Below are positions 1 through 7,937 of a DNA stretch of 64,000 nucleotides, piece after piece. The notes beneath the pieces are model-generated. The model saw only the letters and a program-made list of their open reading frames with translations. It had not been told where the DNA came from and ran no database searches. Both the position numbers and the translations under genes were made by a program. The DNA comes from Sphingomonas melonis. Its GTDB lineage: Bacteria; Pseudomonadota; Alphaproteobacteria; Sphingomonadales; Sphingomonadaceae. The DNA is taken from NCBI RefSeq assembly GCF_013409985.1, contig NZ_JACCBY010000003.1, positions 186,001 to 250,000 of the forward strand, in the 5' to 3' direction. Numbering within the stretch: the stretch's first letter is position 1; the number at the start of each line of letters is the position of its first letter.

Positions 1-98
1 GCCACGGTTGCAGAATTCGTTTCGTCTGACGAACCAATGTCATTTTGGACCGTTCTCGGTAGCGCGGGCGAGACCCCGTGCTGCTCCAATGGGATCCG

Positions 99-1514
99 AT
101 GACGCTACGTTTCGCCTTCGCCGCTTTGACCGCCGCCTTGCTCGCCGGCGGTGCCCATGCCCAACAGGTCGATGTCGGCGCACCGGCGCCATCGCCCGAC
201 ACCGCGGAGGCCGGGGTCGATACCAGCCGCGGCGACACCCAGCACCGACCGCGTACCGCGATCCCGCGCGCACGCGACACCTCTCCCTCCGCGCTGATCG
301 GCGATACGCAGAGCGCGCCGCCGCCCGGCCTGATCGGCGACTGGCAGGAGATCCGCACCCGGCTCGGCGAACGCGGCATCGGCGTCACCGCGCGCTACGC
401 ATCGGAAAGCGGCTATAACGTCGCCGGCGGCGACCGGAAGCTGTTCCGCGAGACGGGGCAGCTCGACGCGGGCGCGCTGCTCGATCTCGACAAGCTGGTC
501 GGCCTGACGGGCGGCGCCTTCCAGGCGACGCTGACCTGGCGGCGCGGCCGCAACCTGACCGCGGACGCGGGCATCGATTCGTTGCAGCAGGTGCAGGAGG
601 TCTATGGCCGCGGGCAGACGCTGCGCGTCACGCAATTGTGGTATGAACAGCGGATCGGCTCGCGCGTCGAGATCAAGCTGGGGCGGACCAATCCCGGCGA
701 GGACTTTGCGGTCTTCTCGTGCCATTTCATGAACCTGACCTTCTGCGGATCGCAGCCGGGCAATCTGGTCGGCGATTATTGGCAGAACTGGCCGATCGGC
801 CAATGGGGCGGCCGCGTCCGCGTCGACCTGCCCCGCGACCTCTACGTGCAGGGCGGCGTGTACGAGATCAATCCGCGCAACCTCGACAACGACTTCTTCC
901 TGTGGCGCTTCCATGGCGCGACCGGCGCGCTGATCCCGGTCGAGGTCGGCTGGACGCGGGGCGGCGACGACGGGCACGTCGGATCGTACAAGGTCGGGGC
1001 GTGGCTCGGCACCGCGAAGGGCGACGACGTGCTGTTCGACGTCAACCGCAATCCCAGCGTCGTGACCGGGCTGGCACCGCTCCAGCATACGAGTCGCTAC
1101 GGCGTCTACGGCACGATGCAGCAGCAGCTGACCGGCGAGTCGAAGGACGGCAAGGCGCTGACCGGCCTGTCGATGTTCGCCAATATCACGCAGGCGGACC
1201 GGGCGACTTCGGTGACCGACAATCAGGTGTCGGTGGGGCTGTTCTACAAGGGGCTGGTGCCGGCGGTGCCGGGCGACGTGCTCGGCGTCGCGGCGGGGCG
1301 GACCAACGTCAACGGCCGCGCCGCGACCGCGGACCGGCTGATCCCGGGGACGCCGGTGCGTCACGCGGAATATGCCGCGGAGGTCTATTACAGCATCCAT
1401 CCGATCGACTGGCTCGAGCTTCGCCCCAACCTGCAATATATCCATCACCCCGGCGGCATCCGCGAGGCGCATGACGTCGGCGTGCTGGGGATGAAGGCGG
1501 CGATCACGCTCTGA
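99..1514 (+). CDS. OprB-family carbohydrate-selective porin
   Basis: Outer-membrane beta-barrel that probably lets sugars diffuse into the periplasm. The ATG at 99 gives a clean signal peptide (hydrophobic residues about 5-18, cleavage after AHA at residue 21). A GTG 21 bases upstream would only add a non-signal-like extension. The mature protein of about 450 residues has the OprB pattern of alternating amphipathic strands, including the stretches GLIGDWQEIRTRLGERGI and KLGRTNPGEDF, and a low-complexity linker (residues 22-75) before the barrel. Family assignment rests on sequence recognition. The substrate cannot be read from sequence. It is followed by glpX in the same direction after 130 bases, but there is a separate control region in that gap. 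Confidence 0.85.
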   Translation: MTLRFAFAALTAALLAGGAHAQQVDVGAPAPSPDTAEAGVDTSRGDTQHRPRTAIPRARDTSPSALIGDTQSAPPPGLIGDWQEIRTRLGERGIGVTARYASESGYNVAGGDRKLFRETGQLDAGALLDLDKLVGLTGGAFQATLTWRRGRNLTADAGIDSLQQVQEVYGRGQTLRVTQLWYEQRIGSRVEIKLGRTNPGEDFAVFSCHFMNLTFCGSQPGNLVGDYWQNWPIGQWGGRVRVDLPRDLYVQGGVYEINPRNLDNDFFLWRFHGATGALIPVEVGWTRGGDDGHVGSYKVGAWLGTAKGDDVLFDVNRNPSVVTGLAPLQHTSRYGVYGTMQQQLTGESKDGKALTGLSMFANITQADRATSVTDNQVSVGLFYKGLVPAVPGDVLGVAAGRTNVNGRAATADRLIPGTPVRHAEYAAEVYYSIHPIDWLELRPNLQYIHHPGGIREAHDVGVLGMKAAITL

Positions 1515-1611
1515 CCCTTCGCAAAGCGCCGGGGACTCATGAACATGCCCTCCTGTCGCAGACCCGGCGCGGGACTCGATCGCGCTTGTCGTTGCAGCAA
1601 GACCGGGGTAC

Positions 1612-1639
1612 ACCCCTGTTATACACGTTAAACAGAGGT
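1612..1639 (+). promoter_or_regulatory. Imperfect palindrome just upstream of glpX, operator candidate
   Basis: Two 13-base arms (1612-1624 and 1627-1639) are inverted repeats at 10 of 13 positions, around a 2-base centre. The right arm contains the likely ribosome-binding site (AGAGG at 1634-1638), five bases before the glpX start region. A protein bound here could block transcription or ribosome access. An mRNA hairpin is the alternative. No regulator is identified. Confidence 0.35.
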
Positions 1640-1644
1640 ATAGC

Positions 1645-2607
1645 ATGCAAGCCGCCAGCCAGGTCCTCGATCGCGTCCTCGTCCTCGAGATGGTGCGCGT
1701 CACTGAAGCGGCGGCGATCTCCGCCTCGACGCTGACGGGGCGCGGCGACGAAAAGGCGGCGGATGCCGCTGCGGTCGAGGCGATGCGGGCCGCGCTCAAC
1801 GAACTCGATATCGACGGCACCGTGGTGATCGGCGAGGGCGAGCGCGACGAGGCGCCGATGCTGTTCATCGGCGAGAAGGTCGGCACCGGTAACGGACCGG
1901 CGATCGACATCGCGCTCGATCCGCTCGAAGGCACGACGATCTGCGCCAAGGCGGGGCCGAACAGCCTCGCGGTGCTGGCGATCGCCGAAAAGGGCGGCCT
2001 GCTCAACGCGCCCGACGTCTATATGGACAAGATCGCGGTCGGGCCGAACCTGCCCGCCGGCGTGATCGACCTCGACAGGACGCCGACCGAGAATATCACC
2101 GCGATTGCCGCCGCCAAGGGCGTCGCTCCGAGCGAGATTATCGCCTGCGTGCTCGACCGTCCGCGCCACGAGGCGCTGATCGCCGAGCTGCGCGGCATCG
2201 GCTGCGGCGTGATGCTGATCGGTGACGGCGATGTCGCCGGCGTGATCGCGACCGCCGACCCGGATACGACGATCGACGTCTACATGGGCTCGGGTGGCGC
2301 GCCGGAGGGCGTGCTGGCCTGCGCCGCGCTGCGTTGCGTCGGCGGCCAGTTCAAGGGGCGCCTGCTGTTCCGCAACGACGACGAGCGCGCACGGGCGCGT
2401 AAGTGGGGCATCGACGACCTCGACAAGCAGTATGATCTCGAAGAGCTGGCCAAGGGCGACTGCATCTTCGCGGCGACCGGCGTCACCGACGGCTCGCTGC
2501 TCGAAGGCGTGCGGCGCAAGAAGGGCAAGATGACCACCGAGAGCGTGGTGATGCGCGCATCGACCGGCACGGTGCGCTGGGTCAAGGGCGAGCATCGCAC
2601 CGATTGA
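1645..2607 (+). CDS. glpX: Class II fructose-1,6-bisphosphatase
   Basis: Cytoplasmic enzyme hydrolysing fructose-1,6-bisphosphate to fructose-6-phosphate in gluconeogenesis. Its 320 residues match the usual length of the GlpX family. Metal- and phosphate-binding motifs are present: GEGERDEAP at residues 63-71 and DPLEGT at 92-97, followed by the glycine-rich segments of the FBPase/inositol-phosphatase fold (for example YMGSGGAPEG). The ATG at 1645 has an SD-like AGAGG seven bases upstream and an operator-like palindrome over it. In many sphingomonads glpX lies near homoserine dehydrogenase and recJ; here it follows a sugar porin. Some class II enzymes also act on sedoheptulose-1,7-bisphosphate; that cannot be excluded. 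Confidence 0.95.
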   Translation: MQAASQVLDRVLVLEMVRVTEAAAISASTLTGRGDEKAADAAAVEAMRAALNELDIDGTVVIGEGERDEAPMLFIGEKVGTGNGPAIDIALDPLEGTTICAKAGPNSLAVLAIAEKGGLLNAPDVYMDKIAVGPNLPAGVIDLDRTPTENITAIAAAKGVAPSEIIACVLDRPRHEALIAELRGIGCGVMLIGDGDVAGVIATADPDTTIDVYMGSGGAPEGVLACAALRCVGGQFKGRLLFRNDDERARARKWGIDDLDKQYDLEELAKGDCIFAATGVTDGSLLEGVRRKKGKMTTESVVMRASTGTVRWVKGEHRTD

Positions 2608-2642
2608 GCGGAGGCGACCGGTTTGCGGTGATCCCTCCCAAT

Positions 2643-2750
2643 GTCGTCATCCCGGCGAACGCCGGGACCCATGGACACGGTGTCGGTGAGGGTGTGCGCC
2701 ACGCCGAGCCCTCCGCAACCATGGGTCCCGGCGTTCGCCGGGATGACGAC
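2643..2750. repeat. Palindromic intergenic repeat, family A1
   Basis: The two ends are inverted copies (GTCGTCATCCCGGCGAACGC at the left, its complement at the right). Each end is itself a short hairpin centred on CGGCG-AACG-CCG. The middle carries CCCATGG motifs facing each other. Related copies lie at 7748-7853 and 38303-38402, and a single-hairpin copy at 15838-15865. It resembles REP/BIME-type dispersed repeats and may end the glpX transcript. Confidence 0.8.
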
Positions 2751-2804
2751 ATGATGAACTCCGGCGCACGATCGACAGTGGACTTCGCGACGCATCCCGG
2801 CTGA

Positions 2805-3548
2805 GTGACGGCAATGCTCGTCACGCTGCTTTTCGTTCTGACCATCGGCTACCAGATCGCGCTGTTGCGGCGCGGGCGGATGTTCGCCTGGGTACGGGTC
2901 GGCTTCCGGGCACGGCATCTGCGATGGGCGGCGACCTTGTGGATCGGCTATGGCGTCACCGCGCTGATCGGGCTGATCGCGGTGCAGCGCCTGTTCGGCA
3001 TCTGGTTGCTGCCCGCCGAACTCTGGGCGCTCGCGTTCGGTGCGGGCGTACCGCCCGGCTCGATCGGCGCCGGCACCGTCGCGATCGGACTGGGCACCGG
3101 CAGCCTGCTCGGGCTGCTGCTCACCTGGTGGCGGGCGCGGCGCGGGCGGGCACCGTGGGCGGCGGGCAACGTCAGCGCGGTCATGCCGACCAGCGACGCC
3201 GACCTCTGGCCCGCGGCGGTGCTCGCACTGTCGGCGGGGACGGCGGAGGAGCTGTTCTACCGCCTCTGGCTGCCGCTGATCGTCGCGATGGCGACCGGAT
3301 CGGGGCTGGCCGGCACGATCGTCGCCACCACCGCCTTTGCCGCGATGCACCGCTATCAGGGCTGGATCGGCATGGCCGCGACCTTCGTCGGCGGCGGCCT
3401 GCTTGCCGCGCTCTACATGGGCACCGGCGCCTTGTGGGTGCCGATGGCGGTACACGTGCTGGTCGACCTCAACGCGCTCGTGCTGCGGCCCGCGCTGTCG
3501 GCACGGGTGCGACGGCGGCTCAGCTCTTCAGCCGCCAGCCGCTCTTGA
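2805..3548 (+). CDS. CPBP-family intramembrane metalloprotease
   Basis: Polytopic inner-membrane protein of the CPBP (CAAX protease / bacteriocin-processing, Abi) family. Seven or so hydrophobic segments are visible. The family motifs are present: EELFYR at residues 148-153, a second-motif His at 182 (AAMHRYQG) and HVLVDLNAL from 217. These supply the glutamates and histidines proposed to form the active site. Known members process prenylated or secreted peptides, or confer bacteriocin immunity; the substrate here is unknown. The start is a GTG at 2805 or the ATG at 2814, and neither has a good ribosome-binding site. Its 3' end overlaps the convergent ABC permease gene by 29 bases. Confidence 0.8.
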   Translation: MTAMLVTLLFVLTIGYQIALLRRGRMFAWVRVGFRARHLRWAATLWIGYGVTALIGLIAVQRLFGIWLLPAELWALAFGAGVPPGSIGAGTVAIGLGTGSLLGLLLTWWRARRGRAPWAAGNVSAVMPTSDADLWPAAVLALSAGTAEELFYRLWLPLIVAMATGSGLAGTIVATTAFAAMHRYQGWIGMAATFVGGGLLAALYMGTGALWVPMAVHVLVDLNALVLRPALSARVRRRLSSSAASRS

Positions 3549-4281
3549 AGATCCATGCGATGATCGCGAGGCAGACGATCAGGAAGCCCAGCGTCACGCC
3601 GAGGCTGACCGCGATATCGACGTCGCCCTTGCCGAAGAAGCTCCAGCGGAAGCCGCTGACGAGGTAGACGACCGGGTTGAACAGGCTGACCGTCCGCCAC
3701 GGCTGCGGCAGCATGTCGATCGAATAGAAACTGCCGCCGAGGAAGGTCAGCGGCGTGATCAGCAGCATCGGCACGAAATTGAGCTGTTCGAAGCTCTTCG
3801 CCCAGATGCCGAGGATGAACCCGAACAGGCTGAACGCGATCGCAGTGAGCAGCAGGAAGGCGATCATCGCGCCGGGATGGAGCACGCGGATCGGCACGAA
3901 GAAGGCCGAGGTGGCGAGGATGATGACGCCGAGCACCACCGACTTGGTCGCCGCCGCGCCGACATAGCCGAGCACCATCTCCATGGCCGATACCGGCGCG
4001 GAGAGCAGTTCGAAGATCGTGCCGGTGAATTTGGGGAAATAGATGCCGATCGAGGCATTGCCGACGCTCTGCGTCAGCAACGACAGCATGATGAGCCCCG
4101 GCACGATGAAGCTGCCATAGCCGACGCCGTCGACGCTCTGCATGCGGCTGCCGATCGCGCCGCCGAAGACGATGAAATACAGGCTCGTGGTGAGCACCGG
4201 ACCGACCAGGCTCTGCCAGAGGGTGCGCAGCGAGCGCGCCATTTCGAAGCGATAGATCGCCCAGACGCCGTGGAGGTTCAT
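3520..4281 (-). CDS. ABC-2 type exporter permease (YadH-like)
   Basis: Inner-membrane subunit of an ABC exporter, 253 residues. About six hydrophobic helices are visible, and the ABC-2 permease signature lies around [19 protein letters not shown], followed by the conserved segment [16 protein letters not shown] near the C-terminus. It is translationally coupled to the ATPase gene upstream: the ATPase stop and this ATG share four bases (ATGA). YadG/YadH-type systems are two-gene units of this architecture. The substrate is unknown, and drug, lipid or polysaccharide export are all possible. The 3' end overlaps the convergent CPBP gene. Confidence 0.88.
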   Translation of the reverse strand: MNLHGVWAIYRFEMARSLRTLWQSLVGPVLTTSLYFIVFGGAIGSRMQSVDGVGYGSFIVPGLIMLSLLTQSVGNASIGIYFPKFTGTIFELLSAPVSAMEMVLGYVGAAATKSVVLGVIILATSAFFVPIRVLHPGAMIAFLLLTAIAFSLFGFILGIWAKSFEQLNFVPMLLITPLTFLGGSFYSIDMLPQPWRTVSLFNPVVYLVSGFRWSFFGKGDVDIAVSLGVTLGFLIVCLAIIAWIFKSGWRLKS

Positions 4282-5207
4282 GCGCGTTGTCCCACCAGAT
4301 CGACGAAAATATCCTCGAGGCTCGATTTGGAGGTCTCGAGGTCCTTGAACGCGATGTGCCGTTCGGCCAGTTCGCGCAGCAGCGACGGGATGCCGGTATG
4401 TTCTTCGGTCGCGTCGAAGACGTAACGCAGCACCTTGCCGTCGTTCTGCAGGCTGAGCTGCCAGCGTTCGAGGCCGGGCGGAATGGCCTCCAGCGGCTCG
4501 ACGAGCGTGAGATCCAGTTCGCGCTTGCCGAGCTTGTGCATCAGCGCGGCCTTCTCCTCCACCAGCAACAGCCGGCCCTTGTCGATCACGCCGACGCGAT
4601 CGGCCATCTCCTCGGCCTCCTCGATATAATGGGTGGTGAGGATGATCGTCGTGCCGCGCTCGCGCAGGCCGTGGACCAGCTTCCACATGTCGCGGCGCAG
4701 CGCGACGTCGACGCCGGCGGTGGGTTCGTCGAGGAACAGGATCTCGGGCTCGTGCGCCAGCGCCTTGGCGATCAGGACGCGGCGCTTCATGCCGCCGGAC
4801 AGCTCCATGATCTTGGAATCGCGCTTGTCCCATAGCGACAGGTCGCGCAGCACCTGTTCGATATAGGCGCTGTGCCCCGAGCGGCCGAACAGCCGGCGCG
4901 AGAAGGTGACGGTGGCGAGCACCGTCTCGAACATGTCGACGGACAATTCCTGGGGAACGAGGCCGATGCGGCTGCGGGCCGCCTTATAGTCGCTGATCGC
5001 GTCGTGGCCGGCGACCTGGATCGTGCCGGTCGAGGGGGTGACGATCCCGCAGATGATGCTGATCAGCGTCGTCTTGCCGGCGCCGTTGGGGCCGAGCAGC
5101 GCGAAGATCTCGCCCTTGTTGATCGTCAGATCGACATGGTGGAGCGCGGTGAAACCACCCTTGTACGTCTTGGAGACGCCGGCGACGGCGAGAATCGGTT
5201 CTGGCAT
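4278..5207 (-). CDS. ABC transporter ATP-binding protein (YadG-like)
   Basis: Cytoplasmic ATPase energising the coupled ABC-2 permease. All nucleotide-binding motifs are intact: Walker A GPNGAGKT at residues 39-46, Q-loop around LVPQE (84-88), signature LSGGM at 136-140, Walker B ILFLDEP at 156-162, and H-loop His193. The 309-residue length includes a C-terminal extension of about 80 residues typical of the CcmA/YadG/NodI-like branch. The signature has M in place of the usual Q, which is common in this branch. First gene of a two-gene operon. Confidence 0.92.
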   Translation of the reverse strand: MPEPILAVAGVSKTYKGGFTALHHVDLTINKGEIFALLGPNGAGKTTLISIICGIVTPSTGTIQVAGHDAISDYKAARSRIGLVPQELSVDMFETVLATVTFSRRLFGRSGHSAYIEQVLRDLSLWDKRDSKIMELSGGMKRRVLIAKALAHEPEILFLDEPTAGVDVALRRDMWKLVHGLRERGTTIILTTHYIEEAEEMADRVGVIDKGRLLLVEEKAALMHKLGKRELDLTLVEPLEAIPPGLERWQLSLQNDGKVLRYVFDATEEHTGIPSLLRELAERHIAFKDLETSKSSLEDIFVDLVGQRA

Positions 5208-5344
5208 GGAGGTCCCCCGGAGTCGGCCGGAGATAGGGCGGGGGGTGCCGGTTGGTAAGGGGGTGATATCCTTCGGAATACGGCTCCCCTGCGTCCTCCC
5301 GGCGAAAATGATGACGAAGGGAGGTTATACCCTCCTCTACCATT

Positions 5345-5439
5345 GTCATTCCCGCGCAGGCGGGAATCCATAGACGCTGACGTTGCGGTTCTACCCGCGG
5401 AGGCTCGCGCATCTGGATCCCCGCCTTCGCGGGGATGAC
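5345..5439. repeat. Palindromic intergenic repeat, family A2
   Basis: The left end reads GTCATTCCCGCGCAGGCGGG and the right end carries the complementary CCCGCCTTCGCGGGGATGAC, so each end is a hairpin and the ends mirror each other. The ATCCATAG-CGCTGACGT segment next to the left end recurs in the copy at 15896-15990. The element fills most of the 253-base gap between the ABC ATPase promoter and the end of the dsbA-like gene. Confidence 0.78.
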
Positions 5440-5460
5440 AGAGTGCGGGGAGCAGGGGGC

Positions 5461-6174
5461 TTACTTCCCCCGCGCGGCGGCGATCGCCTTTTCGAGTTCC
5501 TCGACCGGCAGCGCGCCGGACAGCACGCGGTTGCCGACCACCCAGCTCGGCGTGCCGTTCATGCCCAGCTTGGCGGCGGTCTGCATGTTCTTGGCGATCT
5601 CGGCGTCGATCGTGTTGGTGTCGAGCGCGGCCAGCGTCACGCCGGCCTTGGCCGCGGCGGCCTTGATCGACGCGTCGCTGACCGGTCCGCCCGCATAGAG
5701 CGCATCGTGGAAGCCGAGGAACTTGCCCTGCTGCGCCGCCGCCAGGCTGGCGCGCGCGGCGACGCGGCTTTCGTCCGACAGGATGGGCAGGTCGCGATAG
5801 ACGATCCGCAGATTGGGGTCCCGCTTCAGCAGATCGGCGATCATCGGCAGCGACGCGCGGCAATAGCCGCAATTATAGTCGAAATATTCCACCAGGGTGA
5901 CGTCGCCCTTCGGATTGCCGGCCCAGGCGCTGCCGAACGGCGTGACGATCGCGTCGCGGTTAGCGGCGACCGTCTCGCCCGACTGGCGCTCCTGCAAGGC
6001 CTGCATCGCCTGCGGGATGATCTCGGGATGCGCGAGGACATAGTCGTGGACGACACGCTCGATACGCGCCTGATCGGTGCCGCCGGGCGATACGACGTGC
6101 TCGGCACTCCAGACGAGTCCGGCACCAATCAGGCCGCCGAGCAATGCCGTCAGCGGCAGGGTAAAACGGCTCAT
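5461..6174 (-). CDS. DsbA-family thiol:disulfide oxidoreductase
   Basis: Periplasmic thioredoxin-fold protein. An N-terminal hydrophobic segment (residues 5-24) acts as signal or anchor. The domain begins near residue 90 with the active site C102-G-Y-C105 in the FDYNCGYCR context, and a cis-proline loop (NGTPSWVVG) lies near residue 205. The segment before the domain (residues 31-85, rich in helix-forming residues) resembles the dimerisation region of ScsC/DsbA-like proteins. It probably introduces or isomerises disulfides in exported proteins. Its ATG overlaps the stop of the upstream M48 protease gene by four bases, so the two are co-translated. That pairing suggests joint outer-membrane protein quality control. 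Confidence 0.88.
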   Translation of the reverse strand: MSRFTLPLTALLGGLIGAGLVWSAEHVVSPGGTDQARIERVVHDYVLAHPEIIPQAMQALQERQSGETVAANRDAIVTPFGSAWAGNPKGDVTLVEYFDYNCGYCRASLPMIADLLKRDPNLRIVYRDLPILSDESRVAARASLAAAQQGKFLGFHDALYAGGPVSDASIKAAAAKAGVTLAALDTNTIDAEIAKNMQTAAKLGMNGTPSWVVGNRVLSGALPVEELEKAIAAARGK

Positions 6175-7523
6175 CGTTTCTTATATTTCTTCGGATTGTC
6201 GTCCATGTCGTTCTGCGCGGCCATCGCAATGTCTTGCGCGCGGATCCAATCGGACGTGTTGGCGGGAAGGTTGGCGAGCGCATAGCGCGCGCTCTGCGCG
6301 GCGGTGCGGTGGTCGCCCTCCATGCTGGCGCGCTCGGCGGTGGCGAGCGCGGCGCGCGGCGTGTCGCCGGTCAGTTCATAGGCGGTGCCAAGCTGATACC
6401 AGGCGAACGGATTCTCGTCGTCGCGGCCGACCGCGACGCGCAGCACCTTGATCGCCTCGGGATAATTGGCCTTGTTCTCGGTCGCGATCAGCGCGTGGCC
6501 GAAGGTGGTGGCGATCAGCGGATTGTTGCGCGAGCCTTCGGTCGCGGCGCGCAGCGGCGGGATCGCGTCGTTGGGCCGCCCCGCCTCCAGCAGGATCTGG
6601 CCGCGGATCTCCTGGAAATAGGGGTCGTCGGGCTTGGCCTTGATCAGCGCGAGCGATTCGGCATCCGCCTTGTCGGGATAGCCGGCCTTATGCCAGGCAT
6701 AGGCGCGGGCGTAATGCGCGTAGATGCTGCCGTCGCTCTCCGGGAAATCCTTCAGCGTACGGTCGGGCGTCATCACATAGCCCTCCAGCTTCGCCTTCAC
6801 GCGACGGAACCGTTCCTCCAGCGCCGGGTCGGACGGCTTGTTCCACGCCGGCGAGCCCTGCAGCACCGCGGTGAGGTTGGCGATGCGCTCGCCCGACAGC
6901 GGGTGGGTCTGCATGAACGGGTCGATATTCTCGACGCCGTAGCGATATTCCTGCTGCTGCAACGTCTTGAAGAAGCTGAGCATGCCCTTGCCGGTGATCC
7001 CGGCGGTGGTGAGGAAGCGCGCGCCGGCGGCGTCGGCAGCCGATTCCTGCGTGCGGCTGAACGAGAGATATTTCGCCATGCCGGCGGACTGGCCGAGCGC
7101 CATGATCCCTGCGCCCGCCTCGCCCGCGCCCGCGGCAACCGCGGCGAGGCCGAGCACCATCGACAGCAGAGTGATGTGCATCGCCGGCTTCATGCCGTTG
7201 TCGGCGAGCACGACATGGCCGTCGGCGATATGGCCGAGTTCGTGCGCGATGACGCCCTGCACCTGGTTGGCGTTGACCGCTGCCTGGAGCAGGCCGGAGT
7301 GGACGTAGACCGTCTGCCCGCCGGCGACGAAGGCGTTGATCGATTCGTCGTTGATCAGCACGACCTTGACGTCGCGCGGCGACAGGCCGGCCGCCTTCAC
7401 CAGCGGCACCGCCATGTCGCTGAACATCGCCTCGGTCTCGGCATCGCGCAGGATCGATTGCGCCTGCACGGGGGCGGCGGACAGCAGCGCGGCAGCGGCG
7501 GCGAAGAGGGCGAGACGCTTCAT
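6171..7523 (-). CDS. M48 metalloprotease with TPR repeats (BepA-like)
   Basis: Exported zinc protease. The ATG at 7523 gives a signal peptide ending at VQA/Q (residue 21). The catalytic motif HELGH is at residues 94-98, with the third-ligand region SRTQESAADAAG further on. From about residue 250 the protein has helical TPR-like repeats, for example ARAYAWHKAGYPDKADAESL and AWYQLGTAYELTGDTPRAAL. This protease-plus-TPR plan is that of BepA (YfgC), which degrades or helps assemble outer-membrane proteins such as LptD. The reading frame continues upstream of 7523, but that extension is arginine- and proline-rich and lies in repeat DNA. Coupled to the dsbA-like gene. Confidence 0.87.
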   Translation of the reverse strand: MKRLALFAAAAALLSAAPVQAQSILRDAETEAMFSDMAVPLVKAAGLSPRDVKVVLINDESINAFVAGGQTVYVHSGLLQAAVNANQVQGVIAHELGHIADGHVVLADNGMKPAMHITLLSMVLGLAAVAAGAGEAGAGIMALGQSAGMAKYLSFSRTQESAADAAGARFLTTAGITGKGMLSFFKTLQQQEYRYGVENIDPFMQTHPLSGERIANLTAVLQGSPAWNKPSDPALEERFRRVKAKLEGYVMTPDRTLKDFPESDGSIYAHYARAYAWHKAGYPDKADAESLALIKAKPDDPYFQEIRGQILLEAGRPNDAIPPLRAATEGSRNNPLIATTFGHALIATENKANYPEAIKVLRVAVGRDDENPFAWYQLGTAYELTGDTPRAALATAERASMEGDHRTAAQSARYALANLPANTSDWIRAQDIAMAAQNDMDDNPKKYKKR

Positions 7524-7630
7524 GCTCTTGGGGGCGGTAGGGGCGGTCACGGCGCGAGTATAGGCGGGGAGGGTGGGGAGGTCACGGCGAAAGCGGCCAT
7601 GCCGATGGCCGGGTGAACGGGGGATGAGTG

Positions 7631-7728
7631 GCGGGGGAGGTAAGGGTGAGAGCTTCATGGCAAAGCTCCCGCTCTTACCTCCCCCTCGGTCAGCGCGTCG
7701 CGCTGCCACCTCCCCCTGGCGGGGGAGG
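7631..7728. repeat. Palindromic intergenic repeat, family C
   Basis: GGCGGGGGAGGTAAGGGTGA at the left is answered by TTACCTCCCCC and then by CCTCCCCCTGGCGGGGGAGG at the right. A small internal hairpin (GCGCGTCGCGC) lies between. A shorter relative lies at 56090-56144. Such C-rich/G-rich palindromes are common between genes of alphaproteobacteria. Together with the next repeat it fills the 414-base gap 7524-7937, where I see no gene. The PBP1A promoter must lie here. Confidence 0.72.
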
Positions 7729-7747
7729 AATTGGGAGTGCATTCCCC

Positions 7748-7853
7748 GTCGTCATCCCGGCGAAGGCCGGGACCCATGGACACGGTGTCGTAAGCGGCAT
7801 CGCGCCAAGCTGGCGACGCGCAACCATGGGGCCCGGCTTGCGGCGGGATGACG
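7748..7853. repeat. Palindromic intergenic repeat, family A1
   Basis: Second copy of the family at 2643-2750, sharing the left arm and the GGACCCATGGACACGGTGTC segment exactly. The right arm has drifted (GGCTTGCGGCGGGATGACGA), so the outer stem is imperfect. Confidence 0.78.
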
Positions 7854-7937
7854 ATGGGCTGGGCGGGGGCGATGACGCCGGCGTGGGGGTGAGGGTGGCA
7901 ACCGGCCGCGAACCTGCTACACGGCCGCTCCTGAACC

